This document shows, in pieces, positions 38,657-50,500 of a DNA stretch of 64,000 bases. The DNA comes from Citrus sinensis. Its lineage: Eukaryota; Streptophyta; Magnoliopsida; Sapindales; Rutaceae. The stretch covers positions 42,551,501 to 42,615,500 of the forward strand of contig NC_068558.1 of assembly GCF_022201045.2 (NCBI RefSeq). Reading direction: 5' to 3'. The notes beneath the pieces were generated by a model, which saw only the letters and a program-made list of their open reading frames with translations, was not told the origin of the DNA and made no database searches. Within the stretch, counting starts at the first letter, position 1; every line of letters starts with the position of its first letter. Position numbers and translations under genes: made by a program.

Positions 38657-38799
38657 AAACCCTAAAACCCTCCCTCCCTCTTCTTAGGGTTTTACTGCGA
38701 GTCCTCTGTTTTCGTTTTAGCTATAGCCGTCCCATTTTTTTTTTTTTCTTATGATTTCGGATTTTATTTTTAGGCCGGAGATATCTAGGCCCATGGGCC
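38657..38799 (-). promoter_or_regulatory. telo-boxes and palindromic site II motif upstream of WDR55
   Basis: AAACCCTAA (38657-38665) and its complement TTAGGGTTT (38684-38692) are telo-boxes. The 12-bp palindrome GGCCCATGGGCC (38788-38799) contains site II (TGGGCC) in both orientations. The telo-box plus site II pair is the known signature of plant ribosomal-protein and ribosome-biogenesis promoters (TCP-bound site II). It fits a role of WDR55 in ribosome production. Confidence 0.6.
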
Positions 38800-38865
38800 G
38801 CAGCATGGAGCTATTGTACGAGCAGGTGGCTAGTAACTAACATAACTAACTAATTTGATAACTAC

Positions 38866-39525
38866 GCGCTATTCATTTTTTAATTTTCAGAAATCCCAGT
38901 AAAATTCACAGCAACCCAATTTTGTTGCAATACAATTGGAAAAAAAAAAAATAATAAGTAAAGTGTCTTTAACCTAGTGAAATAACTTGCACATCAAGTT
39001 AGGTGAACAAGCAAAGCTTTAAAATTATTTATCAATGAGGTTGAAGAATTTCATTCATGCAGATGCAGTATCTTTCTTCATTCTTCGGCCATTCACTTCA
39101 ATCAGATTTAAGTGGTTGATCTCAATCATCATCGTCGTCAATTGTAACAAACTCTCTCTCCATATAGTGATCCCATTCTGTCAAATCTAGGTTCTCATCA
39201 TAAACGCCAAAAATGCCATTGATTGGCAATAAGGCTGTTTTATGTAACCGTGCAAGCCTAATTCAAACATGCCAATTTGACAATTTTGCATAACTAGAAA
39301 ATGATCAAAACAATTTTATTAGTCGGTGACGAAGGAGTTTCTGATGCTGACCGAGTTTCGATCGTTTGAAGTTGCGTAGTGGGATGCACTCTTGACTCCT
39401 CAAGAAAGATTATGTCTCTACAAGTATATGTATTATTTATGAAGATACTTGATTATTCATAATCAAACAAAGTTTGGATGGACCTCTGGTGCTATCATGT
39501 CTAATATCTGTTCAAAGTTGGACTG
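38866..39525 (-). pseudogene. 3' remnant of a PP2A B'' subunit gene
   Basis: The sequence is closely similar to 47143-47800 (for example CAACCCAATTTTGTTGCAATACAA in parts and AGATTTAAGTGGTTGATCTC). On the minus strand it holds the end of an exon 9 (EQILDMIAPE, about 39480-39525), a damaged exon 10 and a last exon reading DENLDLTEWDHYMERE..FVTIDDDDD and stop (39122-39124). That C-terminus is nearer the usual plant B'' ending than the one in the intact gene. Exons 1-8 are absent, so this is a truncated copy. Confidence 0.7.
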
Positions 39526-40963
39526 ATGCAAAATTTTATTCAAGTGCATACTTAGAAAATATATTTCTTCCGATAAGAACCAACAGAGTTGGTTCAATAC
39601 AGCTGCATTTTTATCAAGATATAAAATATAAGTACTCCTGCGTTATGTTACTCTTCTTAGTTTATATTTCCAAGTGCAATGCAATATTTTTAGCGTTATG
39701 ATCAATCTGAAGTGTGACTATTGAGGAGTGCTGGATTAAAGAATTAATCTGAGAAATTGATCTGTTCTTGTTAACAAAAGCAAAACAAGCTATTCAAAAC
39801 TGTATTTTAAAGATTCTCAACATGAGCCATAAATGAAAAGAAGGCACAAGAATGTGGCGATTACCATGTAAAAACCAGTGACGGTAGCCAAAGAGTTGGC
39901 AATATGAACTGAAATCTTATATGAAAAAACCGGAAAACATTACATCACTCATTATGCATATGAACTGATATGTTATATGAAAAGACAAAAAAAAAATGTA
40001 GATTTTGCATGAAGATAGGAAAGTATAAACTAAAATGATTTCGAAGAAAGAAATGTGTTTAAAGTGGAGTAAATAGTGTTCAATTAGTAGAAATACAGAG
40101 ATAATAGCAAGAAGCAACAACAATTCCATAAGCACACGTACTAAATCTCACCCAAAAAGCAGAAGGTAGCAAATGACCATGCAAACCGCTAAAATTGAAA
40201 CCAACTTTCCTAGATTCACAGTAATTCTACGTTACACTAAACCAAAATTTAGCAATTCTCACACAAATTAAACCAACTTTCCCAAATTCATACTAATTTT
40301 ACATTACACTGAATCAAAATTGAGTAATTTTCACACAAATTAAACCTACTTTTCCAAATTCACAACAATTCTATAGAAAACCACCATATTCAACAAACAA
40401 AACCCTAAATCCAACACACCACCAAAATCAACACACCTAGAACTAATTCAAACCATATGCAGTAAAACTAAACAACCCAATTCACCTGTAAAACAAAGAT
40501 CCAAACTTTAATTTTTAAAAAAAAATTAAAAAGTCAATATTTCCTTAAAATTTATTTTTCATGATAAATAAATAATTTTCTTATTACTTGTTATTAATAT
40601 TATTTGATTATTATGATATTCTTATATAATTTTAATATGAAGAAACTATTTAATATAATTACTTTCTAAAATTAATCCCAACCAATCCCATGCCTCTTCA
40701 GAGAATAACTTTGTTCATGAAATTGGGATCATCTTTTGAGGTCAGGATAAGGTGATTCCAATACTCTTGAGAGTATCAAACATGGGATTAAGATAAAATT
40801 TCTTTAAAATAGTCCAGTCCATTATTTTAGTTCTCCAACCTACCTTAAAAGTAAGGGAATCTTAATTTGAGTTATCGAATTTAACTCCAATAGCCCATGA
40901 TTTTTTGTTTAAAATCCTACACTTGATGTGCCCACCATCTATAGATTTAGCAAGGCATTAAAT
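39526..40963. other. intergenic between B'' remnant and MULE-type MITE
   Basis: AT-rich, no gene. It contains a 72-bp tandem repeat of about 2.4 units at 40198-40380. Confidence 0.45.
40198..40380. repeat. 72-bp tandem repeat, about 2.4 copies
   Basis: Units start at about 40201, 40273 and 40345 with CCAACTTTCC, CCAACTTTCC and CCTACTTTTCC, and share TCACACAAATTAAACC at their ends. Divergence of 10-20 percent indicates an old duplication. Confidence 0.75.
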
Positions 40964-40972
40964 TTAACTAAA

Positions 40973-41785
40973 GGGTGGGGCTATTTGCACTCTAAATATT
41001 TTTTTGAACACTCTATTACTTTACACACTCGTGCACAAATTATAAAAGATTAAGTTTTACTTTGTACACTCTTTAAAATTTCAAAAATATCTTTACTTAA
41101 ACTATTTAAATTATTTAACTTTATTTACTTAAAACACTAATAAAACTATTCAACGCACCAATTTTAAGAGATTTAACATGTACTTACAACAATATAATTA
41201 AGTCAAGTTGTAAAAAAAAAATTAATATAAAATTAATAATTAATTTTTTAGTTATTTATGTTCAATATTGAATTTCACACCCAAAATAACTTGCAATGAG
41301 AATATAATAAAAAGAATTATATTCCATAGATACTACCCAAAAAAAGAAAGAAGTCACAAAGATGAAGGAGATGAGAAGAAGGGACGAAGCAGAAAAAAGA
41401 AAAGAGGAAGACGTAGAGATGAAGAATATGAGAAGAATGGTGAAAGTAAAAAAAAAAGTTCATTCATAGTACTTTTTTATTTTATTTTTTTAAAAAAAAA
41501 TTGTATCACACATGCTGTGTAATTAAATTTTTTTTAATATTGATTTTCTTATTATTCATCTAAATGTTAAATTCAGGTATTGAAAATAAAAGTTGTAGGG
41601 TTTAAAGTATGATAATTAAAAATGAATAATGAGCGTGTTATATGTATGTTCAAAACAATTATATAATATTAACTTATAAAAAAATGTCCTTAATAGTAAT
41701 TCATAGTATGAATATTTTTGTAATATATATTTTTATTAAAATTAAAGAGTCCAAAGTAATTTTTTGAGTGCAAATAGCCCCACTC
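40973..41785. mobile_element. Mutator-like MITE with perfect 9-bp target duplication
   Basis: The left end GGGTGGGGCTATTTGCACTC and the inverted right end GAGTGGGGCTATTTGCACTC match at 18 of 20. The nonamer TTAACTAAA directly flanks both ends (40964-40972 and 41786-41794). A 9-bp duplication is the hallmark of Mutator-like elements. The 813-bp interior is AT-rich, with a purine-rich patch near 41340-41450 whose open frame looks like a by-product. There is no transposase. Confidence 0.8.
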
Positions 41786-41794
41786 TTAACTAAA

Positions 41795-42578
41795 ATGCAC
41801 GCGCTTTCTTTATATCCCTCGCCTCACTAATCTAAAAAGCAGGAAAAAAAAAATCTCAATAAGCAAATTCGAAGAGCAAATAAAATATAAAATATCAATG
41901 AACGGGCCAGGATCATCAAATGTCTTATGCAATCAGCCTGGCGCCTGGGTCATGTAGCTAAAATAATATATTAAATAGAATCTCAGCCCTCCATTTAATC
42001 CAACGGCCACTGTTGTAGGTCTGGATGAATTGCAATTTGCAGGTGTCCGAATTGAAAAATATATATATATGTGGGGGATCCGCACTCTATTAAAGACTAA
42101 GATCGACATTTGTAATACTGTAAATTGTTATATACATTGTAAAACTCTTTTTTTTCGATCATATTCAATCAATCAATATTAATACAACGCTGTACGGAAT
42201 CCAGAGAGCAACTCCCCTGCGAAGAACTTCATACAACTCAATTTTGTTGCAGAGAAAAGAAAGGGTGTGGAGAGCATGGCCTACTGAATTTAACTTCAAA
42301 AATATATCAATGGGGTTGCAGCTATTTTTGTGACTCTCATTCATTCATGTAGTGTCTTCAAGACTCCTCCAGTGTCCCTTCTCCCACTCGAGATGAAAAC
42401 CGATGAATCATATATCTAAATCTACCTGAAAACACAAAGAATTGTCATGGGAATTAGATTTCAGAACCACAAACTATAGAATAATTAAAAGAAGATTATA
42501 ACAAACTTTATGCGTGAGTTTCAGAAAGAGAAAATTATAAAAAGAGAATCAGAGAATTTGGAAAAATAGTCTTTCACC
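41795..42578. other. intergenic and 3' UTR of the PP2A B'' gene
   Basis: The right part (from about 42220) resembles the 3' flanks of the B'' remnants at 38.9 and 47.2 kb (CAATTTTGTTGCA, CATTCATGTAGTGTCTTCA), so it is the paralogous 3' flank. No other gene is seen. Confidence 0.5.
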
Positions 42579-45500
42579 TCAATCACGCATTTCTTCAATC
42601 GGTTCACCCCAATCTTCCATTGGCTCATCTTCTGAACTTGAGATGAACTCAGCATCTATTAGCATACTCTCGAACTCTTTATCAACAAACCGAAGCCACT
42701 CAATTAAATCTGGGTGCTGATGGCCCTGCAGGTAAACACCAAATGACCATTCAGATTCCCAGTATGACAGTTTTGCGCATAGCCTGAAAAGTGAGCGAAA
42801 TATTTAATTACCCGGCGACGGGGCAGTGGAAACCGAACCCGATCGTCAAATGCCAGGAGCTTTCCACGATTGGAAAGGACTTCAAAAACAATTCTCGAGA
42901 GATCTGATCGTTTCAAGTCACGTAGTGTGATATATTCTTCCCTCTGCATCAAAAGTCATGTCAGATTGAAAGTAGATTTATGTTAAACAAGTAAACAGGA
43001 GAAGACCCCAGGCACCTCTGGTGCAATCATGTCAATTATTTGACATAATATCATCTCAAATGACACAGGTTTTTTGGCGTGGTCCTCATAGAAATATCTC
43101 ATTTCACCTGGGGTAAGCTTTCCATTTCCATCCAAATCTAACAATTTGAACCTGTAAAATCCACCAATAAATTAACAATTGTGCGCTTTGAAAACGAAGC
43201 ATTATGCATCAGAGTACATCACAAATAGACAAGCATACCAATATTCAACACTAGGCTCGGATGATTTGTCCTCCACTGATATCAAGAAGTAGACGAAATC
43301 TTCATAATTCATGTGTCGTGCAACCTTACATGTAAACTTCCTTGGAGCCTGAGACGAAATTTGGCGCATTAGGCACAAGCAAATAAATTAACACCTTGCT
43401 AGACAAATGCATTTCTAAACCTCAAATTAAATTAGAATTTTTTTGTTCAGAATGTAAATAGGAAGATACTATTGGACACAAACTAGCCTGTTCAAATATC
43501 CTAGCAACGATCCGAGAGGTAAGCGCACCATCACCATAGGTCATTAGGTCTCCTTGGTCGATCAAGAAATCATGATTCGCATCCACTTCGCCAAACTTGC
43601 GATATATAACATAAAACTGCTTGTATGAGAAGTACCTATGGTGTGAAAGAGGCCAAATAGCTCCGTTAAAAATTTACAAACTCAAAAAATTCAATGGAGG
43701 AATTTCCAGTCACTATTTCAAGTTGACTCCTATAAAATAGGTCGTGTAAAAGATCAATTAGGATAAGAACCTGAGAACCCCATCAGTGTCCTCTTCATCA
43801 TCAACACGTTGCATGGCAGGAATTAAATTTCCACGCTTCAGCTCCCTGAGTGAAAGACGACCATTTCCTCTTCTGTTGATATGATAAAAAATTCTGTATA
43901 TCACAGTCTCAGCTGAGCCATGTACACAGATGTTTATGTACGGTTATCAGTAGTAGTTTATACTGAATTCCAAGTTGATTGCATGTAAAAATTAAGAATG
44001 ATTGGTAGGATATCCAAGTCGTTTGTTTAATGCCTAAAAATATCAATCAACAATCTAAAGCATCATATTGCCAACTGTAAATTCAAGTAAAATGAAAACG
44101 TATGGAAGAAGTAACAAAACTTTACTAGATTAATACTTAAATTAGATGGTAAAATGCATTGCCATTATTCACGCACCATATCTTTTTTGAAAATTGGGTT
44201 TAGTCTTTAAGAATTCCAAACCAGGGTGGGTCTCCAAAAGTTCTTGAAGGATAGGTTTGAAGTCAACCTGTATCCAATGTCCAATAAATTGCCAACAGAA
44301 AAAAAAACTAGTGAAATCAACCTGTACACAAAAGTTCTTGAAGGACAGGTTAAAAAATAAAATGGAGGAAAAGAATAAGTAAAATCACAAGCAAATTGCC
44401 AACAGCCATTATCAATACTCTACAAATTCTCAGCAAAAATTTAGGGCCCATAGAAAAACCTGAGAAAGGTATTCATGGTCTGGTTGCTTCAGAATTCTAT
44501 ACATTTGAGTCACTGTATCCATTGTCAGCATATCTCCATCAACCCAGTACCGACTAAATTTGTCCCTACAAGCATATTATGTGATGGAGAATACATGAGA
44601 ATGCATTTATACGGGCAAAGAATCAAGCACAGTCCAAAAATGATCAATGAGAAAAGCAATAATGCTTGAATGGATCAATATTCCAAGCAAACTAATCATG
44701 CACTAACATTATGAAACTTGAATAGTTGAATGTTTTGTCATCAATAAAAGCTTAATGACCTGATTTCATAAATAAATCCAATTTGTCATACAATTAGATA
44801 TTGAAACTTTAGGCATATTATCATACATCTCAAACGCTAAAGAACTAACAGATTCTAGCGGACATGTAGGCTTCACATCCAGCATTTAAAGATGGGATAA
44901 ATAACTACTAGATAAAAGAATGAAGGAGAGAGATATATGAAGACTGGATGGCAATTCACAACTAAAAATCTTACTGTTTTATTTAGAAAAGCAAAAGCTG
45001 GGGTTGAGGAGAAGGAAGAAGAAATTGCACAAGCGTATACCTGGTCACAATTCCAGAACTCTCGATGTCTATCTTTCTAAAGAGTGCAGCAGAGAAAAAG
45101 GATGGTAACTGGCATACTTTCTTGGTAACAACTGATTTAAATTCTGCATCTGCATAAGTCCATTTAACTCCTTATGAGAGACATCCTTCTTTTTGTTAAA
45201 ATATATGAAAGGGGAATTTATAGATATAAACTTCTTACCATTAATCCGAAATCCACCAAGAGGATTATCGAAAAAGTGGCTAATTCGTAAAATATATTGT
45301 TCCTTTAGCGACTGTGATGCAGGGCAGGACAATGATTTCGGTTAGATATATCATCAATGAGTATATTAAATCACTCACTATTTGCCATACATTGATATGT
45401 ATATCAAATACTATTTGGAACGTAATGAAACCTCAGTTTCTATTAACCTCAACATCATGATAAGATATAGCTAAGTTTAAGTTATCTCGATGACTATCTG

Positions 45501-46049
45501 GGAACATGCAAGGGATCTAATCTTAAGCATAGATTTCAATGAAAATTGAAAAACCGCAGTACAAGTATAATAAACATAGCTCTGCACTAGGATTAACTCA
45601 TTTGAATCTTATAAAATTTTCTAAGAAATTGCTACGCCACAAACCCGATACCATGGCATCTCAAAACACAATAGAGCTAAAGATAGTACAACAGTTTCTT
45701 CCAATACATGACCTTTTGAAACAAAAAATTACATCCCAATTTCTAACCTATCAAAGGAGATCATGTGACTGTGATCCCCTTCCCAACAAGACTATGAAAC
45801 GATGTGTTTTAGAGGCTAAGTACTTGAAGCTACTGATGAGAAAGCAGCAGAAGCAAATCAAACCTGTGGCATGATTTCATGGTGATTTCGGAGAGCTAAT
45901 TGCAATGGAGGATCAAACAAAGGAGGGATATTTCCCTCTTCTTGATTGCTAGGGGATCTGGGCAGAATTATCGGTGGAAGTGGAGGAAACGTGTAAAATG
46001 AATTGCTGCTGCTTGCATCTGCATTGTCATTCCCTGTTTCCATCTGCAT
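42579..46049 (-). CDS. PP2A B''-type regulatory subunit, EF-hand protein (divergent N-terminus)
   Basis: Targets protein phosphatase 2A and binds calcium through EF-hands. Exons on the minus strand: 45864-46049, 45239-45311, 45041-45149, 44460-44565, 44177-44267, 43771-43912, 43488-43635, 43239-43348, 43016-43151, 42812-42943, 42579-42725; 1380 nt, 459 residues, phases consistent. Family marks are [100 protein letters not shown], and a canonical EF-loop Asp327-Glu338 ([12 protein letters not shown]); a second loop-like stretch is 254-265. Intron 7 has a GC donor (CAG/GCTAGT). Usual plant B'' proteins are about 535 residues with a longer N-terminus; here a 62-residue Pro-rich exon 1 replaces it. 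The start may be Met1 or Met3. Exon 1 and its promoter are duplicated at 53.1-54.7 kb. Confidence 0.87.
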
Positions 46050-47120
46050 TCACATCCAAACAGCAACATAAATTGGGGATTAAGAAAGCTACAGACGATG
46101 GCCAAAAATAAAGAAAATCAAGAAACATAAAGCAGATAAATCAATTATAATAAGTTTCTTTAATTCTTTCTACTCAGGAACATTTAATGCATGTTTAAAT
46201 CATTAAAACTTAATTTTTTATTAGTCTAATAAAAGCAGACAACGCACAAAGTGAAAGTGAATTCTAACCATAAAGCTTCAATAACTCAAATCTTGAAAAC
46301 ACTTTTTGGTTCAGTTTCTACTGCTCGTTGTTAGCAGAAAATCCTCTTGAACTGGAAATGCCAAAAAGAAACTCAAACTTAACGTTCTTGAAGCATCTGC
46401 AATATTGCATACAACTGATCGACGGCCTGGAAAGCACTTTCTGAAAAGACTTGTTTTGCAATGTGGCTTCAGGAATTGAAATGAAAGAACAAGACGGTGC
46501 GTTTTGGCCTTCAATCAGAGTTCTAGAAGAAATGAACGAGACCGCAGACGCTTGCTTTGGCGCAAAAAGAATGAGTGAATAAAATGTACAACCGAAGCCG
46601 CCAACTGCGTATCCAAGTAACAAGATTCAATTTCTTCGTACAATATTTGTACTTTCAATACGTATGTTCAAAGTGTAAACGTTTTGACACAAGTCAAAGT
46701 CACGTAAATTAGATAATTATTTTTAAATTTTTTTAATATGCATATGCACATTTATAATGAGTTAAAAATATGGATATGGGTGCCCAATAGTGAACATCTC
46801 AAAATTGTAGCAAATAATGCAGCATTCATTTAGCGAATATTATAATAAAATAATTAATTTTGAAAAGTAGTTGCATTAATTTAGCAAATATTATAATAAA
46901 ATAATTAATTTTGGAAATCTATCAACTATTTGATGATTAACATATATCATTTACGATGAAATTTTGAATGCAAAGTTAGAATGTTTTGGGTTAATAACCA
47001 CAATATATACCACTTTTATAATATCAAGCAACATCACACCTTAATGGAAGTACAAAACACCATAAGATTGCAATATTAGTATAATACTAATGGATTTTAG
47101 TTGTGCTTCATATCACTTGT
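45460..47120. repeat. segmental duplication, copy A (promoter, exon 1, part of intron 1 of PP2A B'')
   Basis: Roughly 1.65 kb closely similar to 53130-54725, with small indels. It covers part of intron 1, exon 1 (45864-46049) and about 1.1 kb upstream. Homology fades inside intron 1 near 45460 and stops near 47120, where sequence related to the 38.9-kb remnant begins. Confidence 0.8.
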
Positions 47121-47142
47121 CAAGATTAGTACAAAACACCGC

Positions 47143-48290
47143 GTGCTATTCATTTTTTTAATTTTCTGAAATCCCAGTAAAATTCATGGCAACCCAATTT
47201 TGTTGCAATACAATTTGAAAAAATAAATAAGTAAAGTGTCTTCAACCTACTGAAATAACTTGCACATCAAGGTAGGTGACCATGCTTTAAAATTATTTAT
47301 CAACGAGGTTGAAGAATTTCATTCATGCAGATGGAGTAATCTTTCTTCATTTTTCGGTCAATCAGATTTAAGTGGTTGATCTCAATCCTCATTTTATGAA
47401 CTCTCATCGTCTTCGTCAATTGTAATAAACTTTCTCCACATAGTGATCGCACTCTGTCAAATCCGGGTTCTCATCATAAACGCCAAAAATACCATTAGCA
47501 ACAGGGCTGTTTTGTGTAACAGCGTAAGCCAATTCAAATACGCGAATTTGACAGTTTTTGCATGACTAGAAAATGAGCAAAACAATTTTATTAGCCAGTA
47601 ACGAAGGAGTTTCTGATGCTGACCGAGTTTGCATCTTTTGAAGTTGCGTAGTGGGATATACTCTTGACTCCTCAAGAAAGATTATGTCTCTGCGAGTATA
47701 TTTATTATTTATGAAGATACCCGATTACCCAGAATCAAAGAAAGTTTGAATGGACCTCTGGTGCAATCATGTCTAGTATTTGGTCGTAGCACATCCTCGA
47801 ATGGCATCTGATTTTCACTCATACTATCCCTCATAAACAATTTCATTTCATCTGGTGTAAGCTGTCCATTTTCATCCAAGTCTGAGCATTGAACCTCTAA
47901 AAACAACCAAATTAGTTACGTGCATCAGACCTTGAACTAGAGAAAGCTCAATGTATAAAGATTAAAGAAAAAGAAAAAGCAAGACTAGGGTACCAGTACT
48001 CATTGCTGGGCTTAATTAGATGATCTGCCCGCCACTGGAAGCAAGAAGTAAACAAAATCTTCATGATTCATCCTCCTTCTAACCTCACTAGTGAACTTCC
48101 TGGGAGCCTGAGACAAAATTGATGCATAAACACAACCATTTGAAATATCCTGGCAACAATCCTAGGGGTAAGGTCTCCAAAATCATAACTGATGAGGTCC
48201 CTTTCTATGATCAAGAGTCCCTATCTGCCTTTTCATAGTAGTGGAATAAAACATAAAACTGCTTATATGAGAGGTACCTAGAATGAAAGA
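47143..48290 (-). pseudogene. PP2A B'' 3' remnant (exons 7-11, broken)
   Basis: Minus-strand sequence matches exons 7-11 of the intact neighbour. The exon 7 match is at about 48130-48290. Exon 8 at about 48000-48110 (APRKFTSEV, MNHEDFVYFLL) runs into a stop. Exon 9 at about 47757-47897 (LDENGQLTPDEMKLFMRD) loses its frame just before the expected ILDMIAPE. Exon 10 is at about 47580-47675 (SQEYIPLRNFKRCKLGQHQK) and the last exon at about 47400-47500. Exons 1-6 are missing and an F-box gene follows on the other strand. Frameshifts and stops make it non-functional. Confidence 0.75.
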
Positions 48291-48666
48291 GTAAATCATA
48301 GACTCAGTTACTCACTGCATTCATAATTTACAAACACTTTTAACAATATAAATGATGATACAAGTGTTGTGCCTCGTTATGTTGAAACACATAAGGAAAA
48401 TGCCTCGTTAAAAAAAAAAAAACGGTTTGACTCAGGTCAAAGTGACGTCAACGACAATACTAGGAATTTATTATTATTTCTAATTATACGGTTCTTCTGT
48501 TTTTTCTAATTATTATTTCTTTTCTTACGGCAAATTAATTAGAAGAAGACTAGGAATTTATTAATTATACAAATTCTGATGGAAATAGGAGTATTTCTAA
48601 TTAGTATTTTAATTACTTTTTCGTTTTGCCAAAGTAGTAAATTATTCAATTTATATTTTGCTCTAT

Positions 48667-48670
<4 letters not shown>

Positions 48671-48706
<36 letters not shown>
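48671..48706 (+). repeat. (AG)18 microsatellite before the F-box gene
   Basis: Eighteen uninterrupted AG units about 55 bp upstream of the F-box ATG. GA runs are frequent in plant leaders and core promoters. Confidence 0.8.
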
Positions 48707-48708
<2 letters not shown>

Positions 48709-48761
48709 GTGTTCCTATTACATATATCATCTGATCACTAGCCAGGTGACAACATAGAATA

Positions 48762-49838
48762 ATGTGGAGTATTCCCAAAGATATCCTAGAAGCAGAGATA
48801 CTTTGCAGGTTGCCTATCAAGTCGTTGCTGCGTTTCAAGTGCGTATCCAAGGAATGGCACTCTCTGATTTCCGACCCCAAGTTTGCTCTATACCGACAGA
48901 AGAAACAAGGAGAAATCGACAATAACAACACTATTCATCAAAGAGTCCTTGTGTTAGCAATATCACCTGATCGTCTTCAGTCGTTGCACTGTCTGACAAG
49001 ATGCATTACTGAACTTAACTTCAATTTTCCATTTGAATCAAGACCAAATGTTATTATAGGCTCATGCAACGGCTTGGTTTGCATGGCTCTTCATGGGTGC
49101 AAGGATTTTTTCATATATAACCCATCCACTCGAGCATACAAAAAATTACCAGATCCCGATATTTCATTGGGGTCCCCATATTTATATGGTTTTGGTTATG
49201 ATTCATCCACCGATGATTACAAGGTTTTAGCTGTCTCTTGTCTCAGAGTTCTTTTAAAAGTTTTCTCAATGAAAGCTTTCTCTTGGAGAGACGTTCAATA
49301 CAACCTTGGTGTCAAATTATTTTACGGCACCGAGTCCCCACCAAAAGGTTGCCTTTTTAATGGGGCTCTCCATTGGCTTGTCAGCGGCTTTCATTTTGGT
49401 TCACAAGACCCTGTGATTATTGCTTTTGATTTAGCAGAGGAGAAATTTTGTCGTGTTGGGGAAGTCTGCCACCCCAGATCGGTCAGCTTGGGAGTTGTAG
49501 GAGGATGCCTAAGTTTAAACGTCTGTTGCTCAAATTGTGTAGATAAGACTACTGATTTTGAGTTGTGGGTGATGAAACAATATGGAGTGCATTCCTCCTG
49601 GGAAAGATTAACTAAAATTGATAGTGATATAATGGTTCGTTATCATGGTAGTCTGGTCACTCTTTGCACAGCAACGGGCACTAATGGCGGTGATGAAATC
49701 ATAATGATAAATAAATGGCGGGAATTTATAAGCTGTAATCTCAACGAGAGGAATCTTGAGGAGATTTATCGTCCCAACTTTGATTGGTCCGAGACTGTGT
49801 CCTACACGGAGAGCATCCTCTCCCCTAATGTTTTATAG
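48762..49838 (+). CDS. F-box protein, FBA-type (F-box/kelch At3g06240- or CPR1-like)
   Basis: A substrate receptor of SCF ubiquitin ligases, 358 residues, intronless. The F-box is at about 3-45 (IPKDILEAEILCRLPIKSLLRFKCVSK in pieces: IPKDILEAEIL, RLPIKSLLRF, CVSKEWHSLI). It is followed by the plant F-box-associated domain: GSCNGLVCMA, FFIYNPSTRAYKKLPDP, LYGFGYDSSTDDYKVLAV, GALHWLVSG, IIAFDLAEEKF, LWVMKQYGV. The length and order are normal and there is no break. It lies inside the gap of a disrupted PP2A B'' duplicate, in opposite orientation. Its target is unknown; many such genes are lineage-specific and fast evolving. Confidence 0.9.
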   Translation: MWSIPKDILEAEILCRLPIKSLLRFKCVSKEWHSLISDPKFALYRQKKQGEIDNNNTIHQRVLVLAISPDRLQSLHCLTRCITELNFNFPFESRPNVIIGSCNGLVCMALHGCKDFFIYNPSTRAYKKLPDPDISLGSPYLYGFGYDSSTDDYKVLAVSCLRVLLKVFSMKAFSWRDVQYNLGVKLFYGTESPPKGCLFNGALHWLVSGFHFGSQDPVIIAFDLAEEKFCRVGEVCHPRSVSLGVVGGCLSLNVCCSNCVDKTTDFELWVMKQYGVHSSWERLTKIDSDIMVRYHGSLVTLCTATGTNGGDEIIMINKWREFISCNLNERNLEEIYRPNFDWSETVSYTESILSPNVL

Positions 49839-50500
49839 CTGAACTTTCGATCGTTGTAGTTATATATACAGAGTAGAATATACTTTCACCTTCAATTTCC
49901 ATATATATATATATATGGTTATCGTATGAAATCATGATATTAGGAAGAAGAATTGAGACGATGCTATGTCTATTTAATCTTTTGACACTTATGGGTGGGT
50001 GTGCGTGTATATAATAAATGTAACTTACATCCGACCCAAACATGCATTCAATTAAATAACATGAACTCATAGGTTGATATAATCCGTAACTTAACATGAT
50101 GATATGAAATGATGATCTTTAGAAAGAACATGTTATATCCAATCTTGACGCCTTACCGCTGTAAATCTATTTAATCTTTGACAGTTTATGTCATTTCTCA
50201 GAAAATGTAAGTTGATAAATGTTTCTACCAACTATTTAGTGTGGATATCACCAAAAACAAATGAGGAGACTAGTCTTAAATCTATCATCAGTTTCTGTAC
50301 AAAAGCTGCTGCTATTCTAGGAAAGTTAAGCCGTAATCACATTATAAAGCAAGAGGGAAGTCTGTACGCACAATGCATATTTTCATTGCATGTCCAACAA
50401 TCTGGATCACCATTCTCAGGTAACTGTCCCTGGTTTTCCGGAACTTGCTGATCCAGCTGATTCGGCATCGGATGGCTTTTACAATGATGAACGAACAGAA

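Noticed and set aside
41268..41522. 84-codon Lys/Arg/Glu-rich plus-strand frame
   Set aside because: It lies within the Mutator-like MITE, in a purine-rich patch; low complexity and no supporting structure.
46318..46623. 101-codon minus-strand frame upstream of the PP2A B'' first exon
   Set aside because: Its counterpart in the duplicated copy (54110-54307) is not conserved as a frame; more likely promoter or 5' UTR with chance uORFs.
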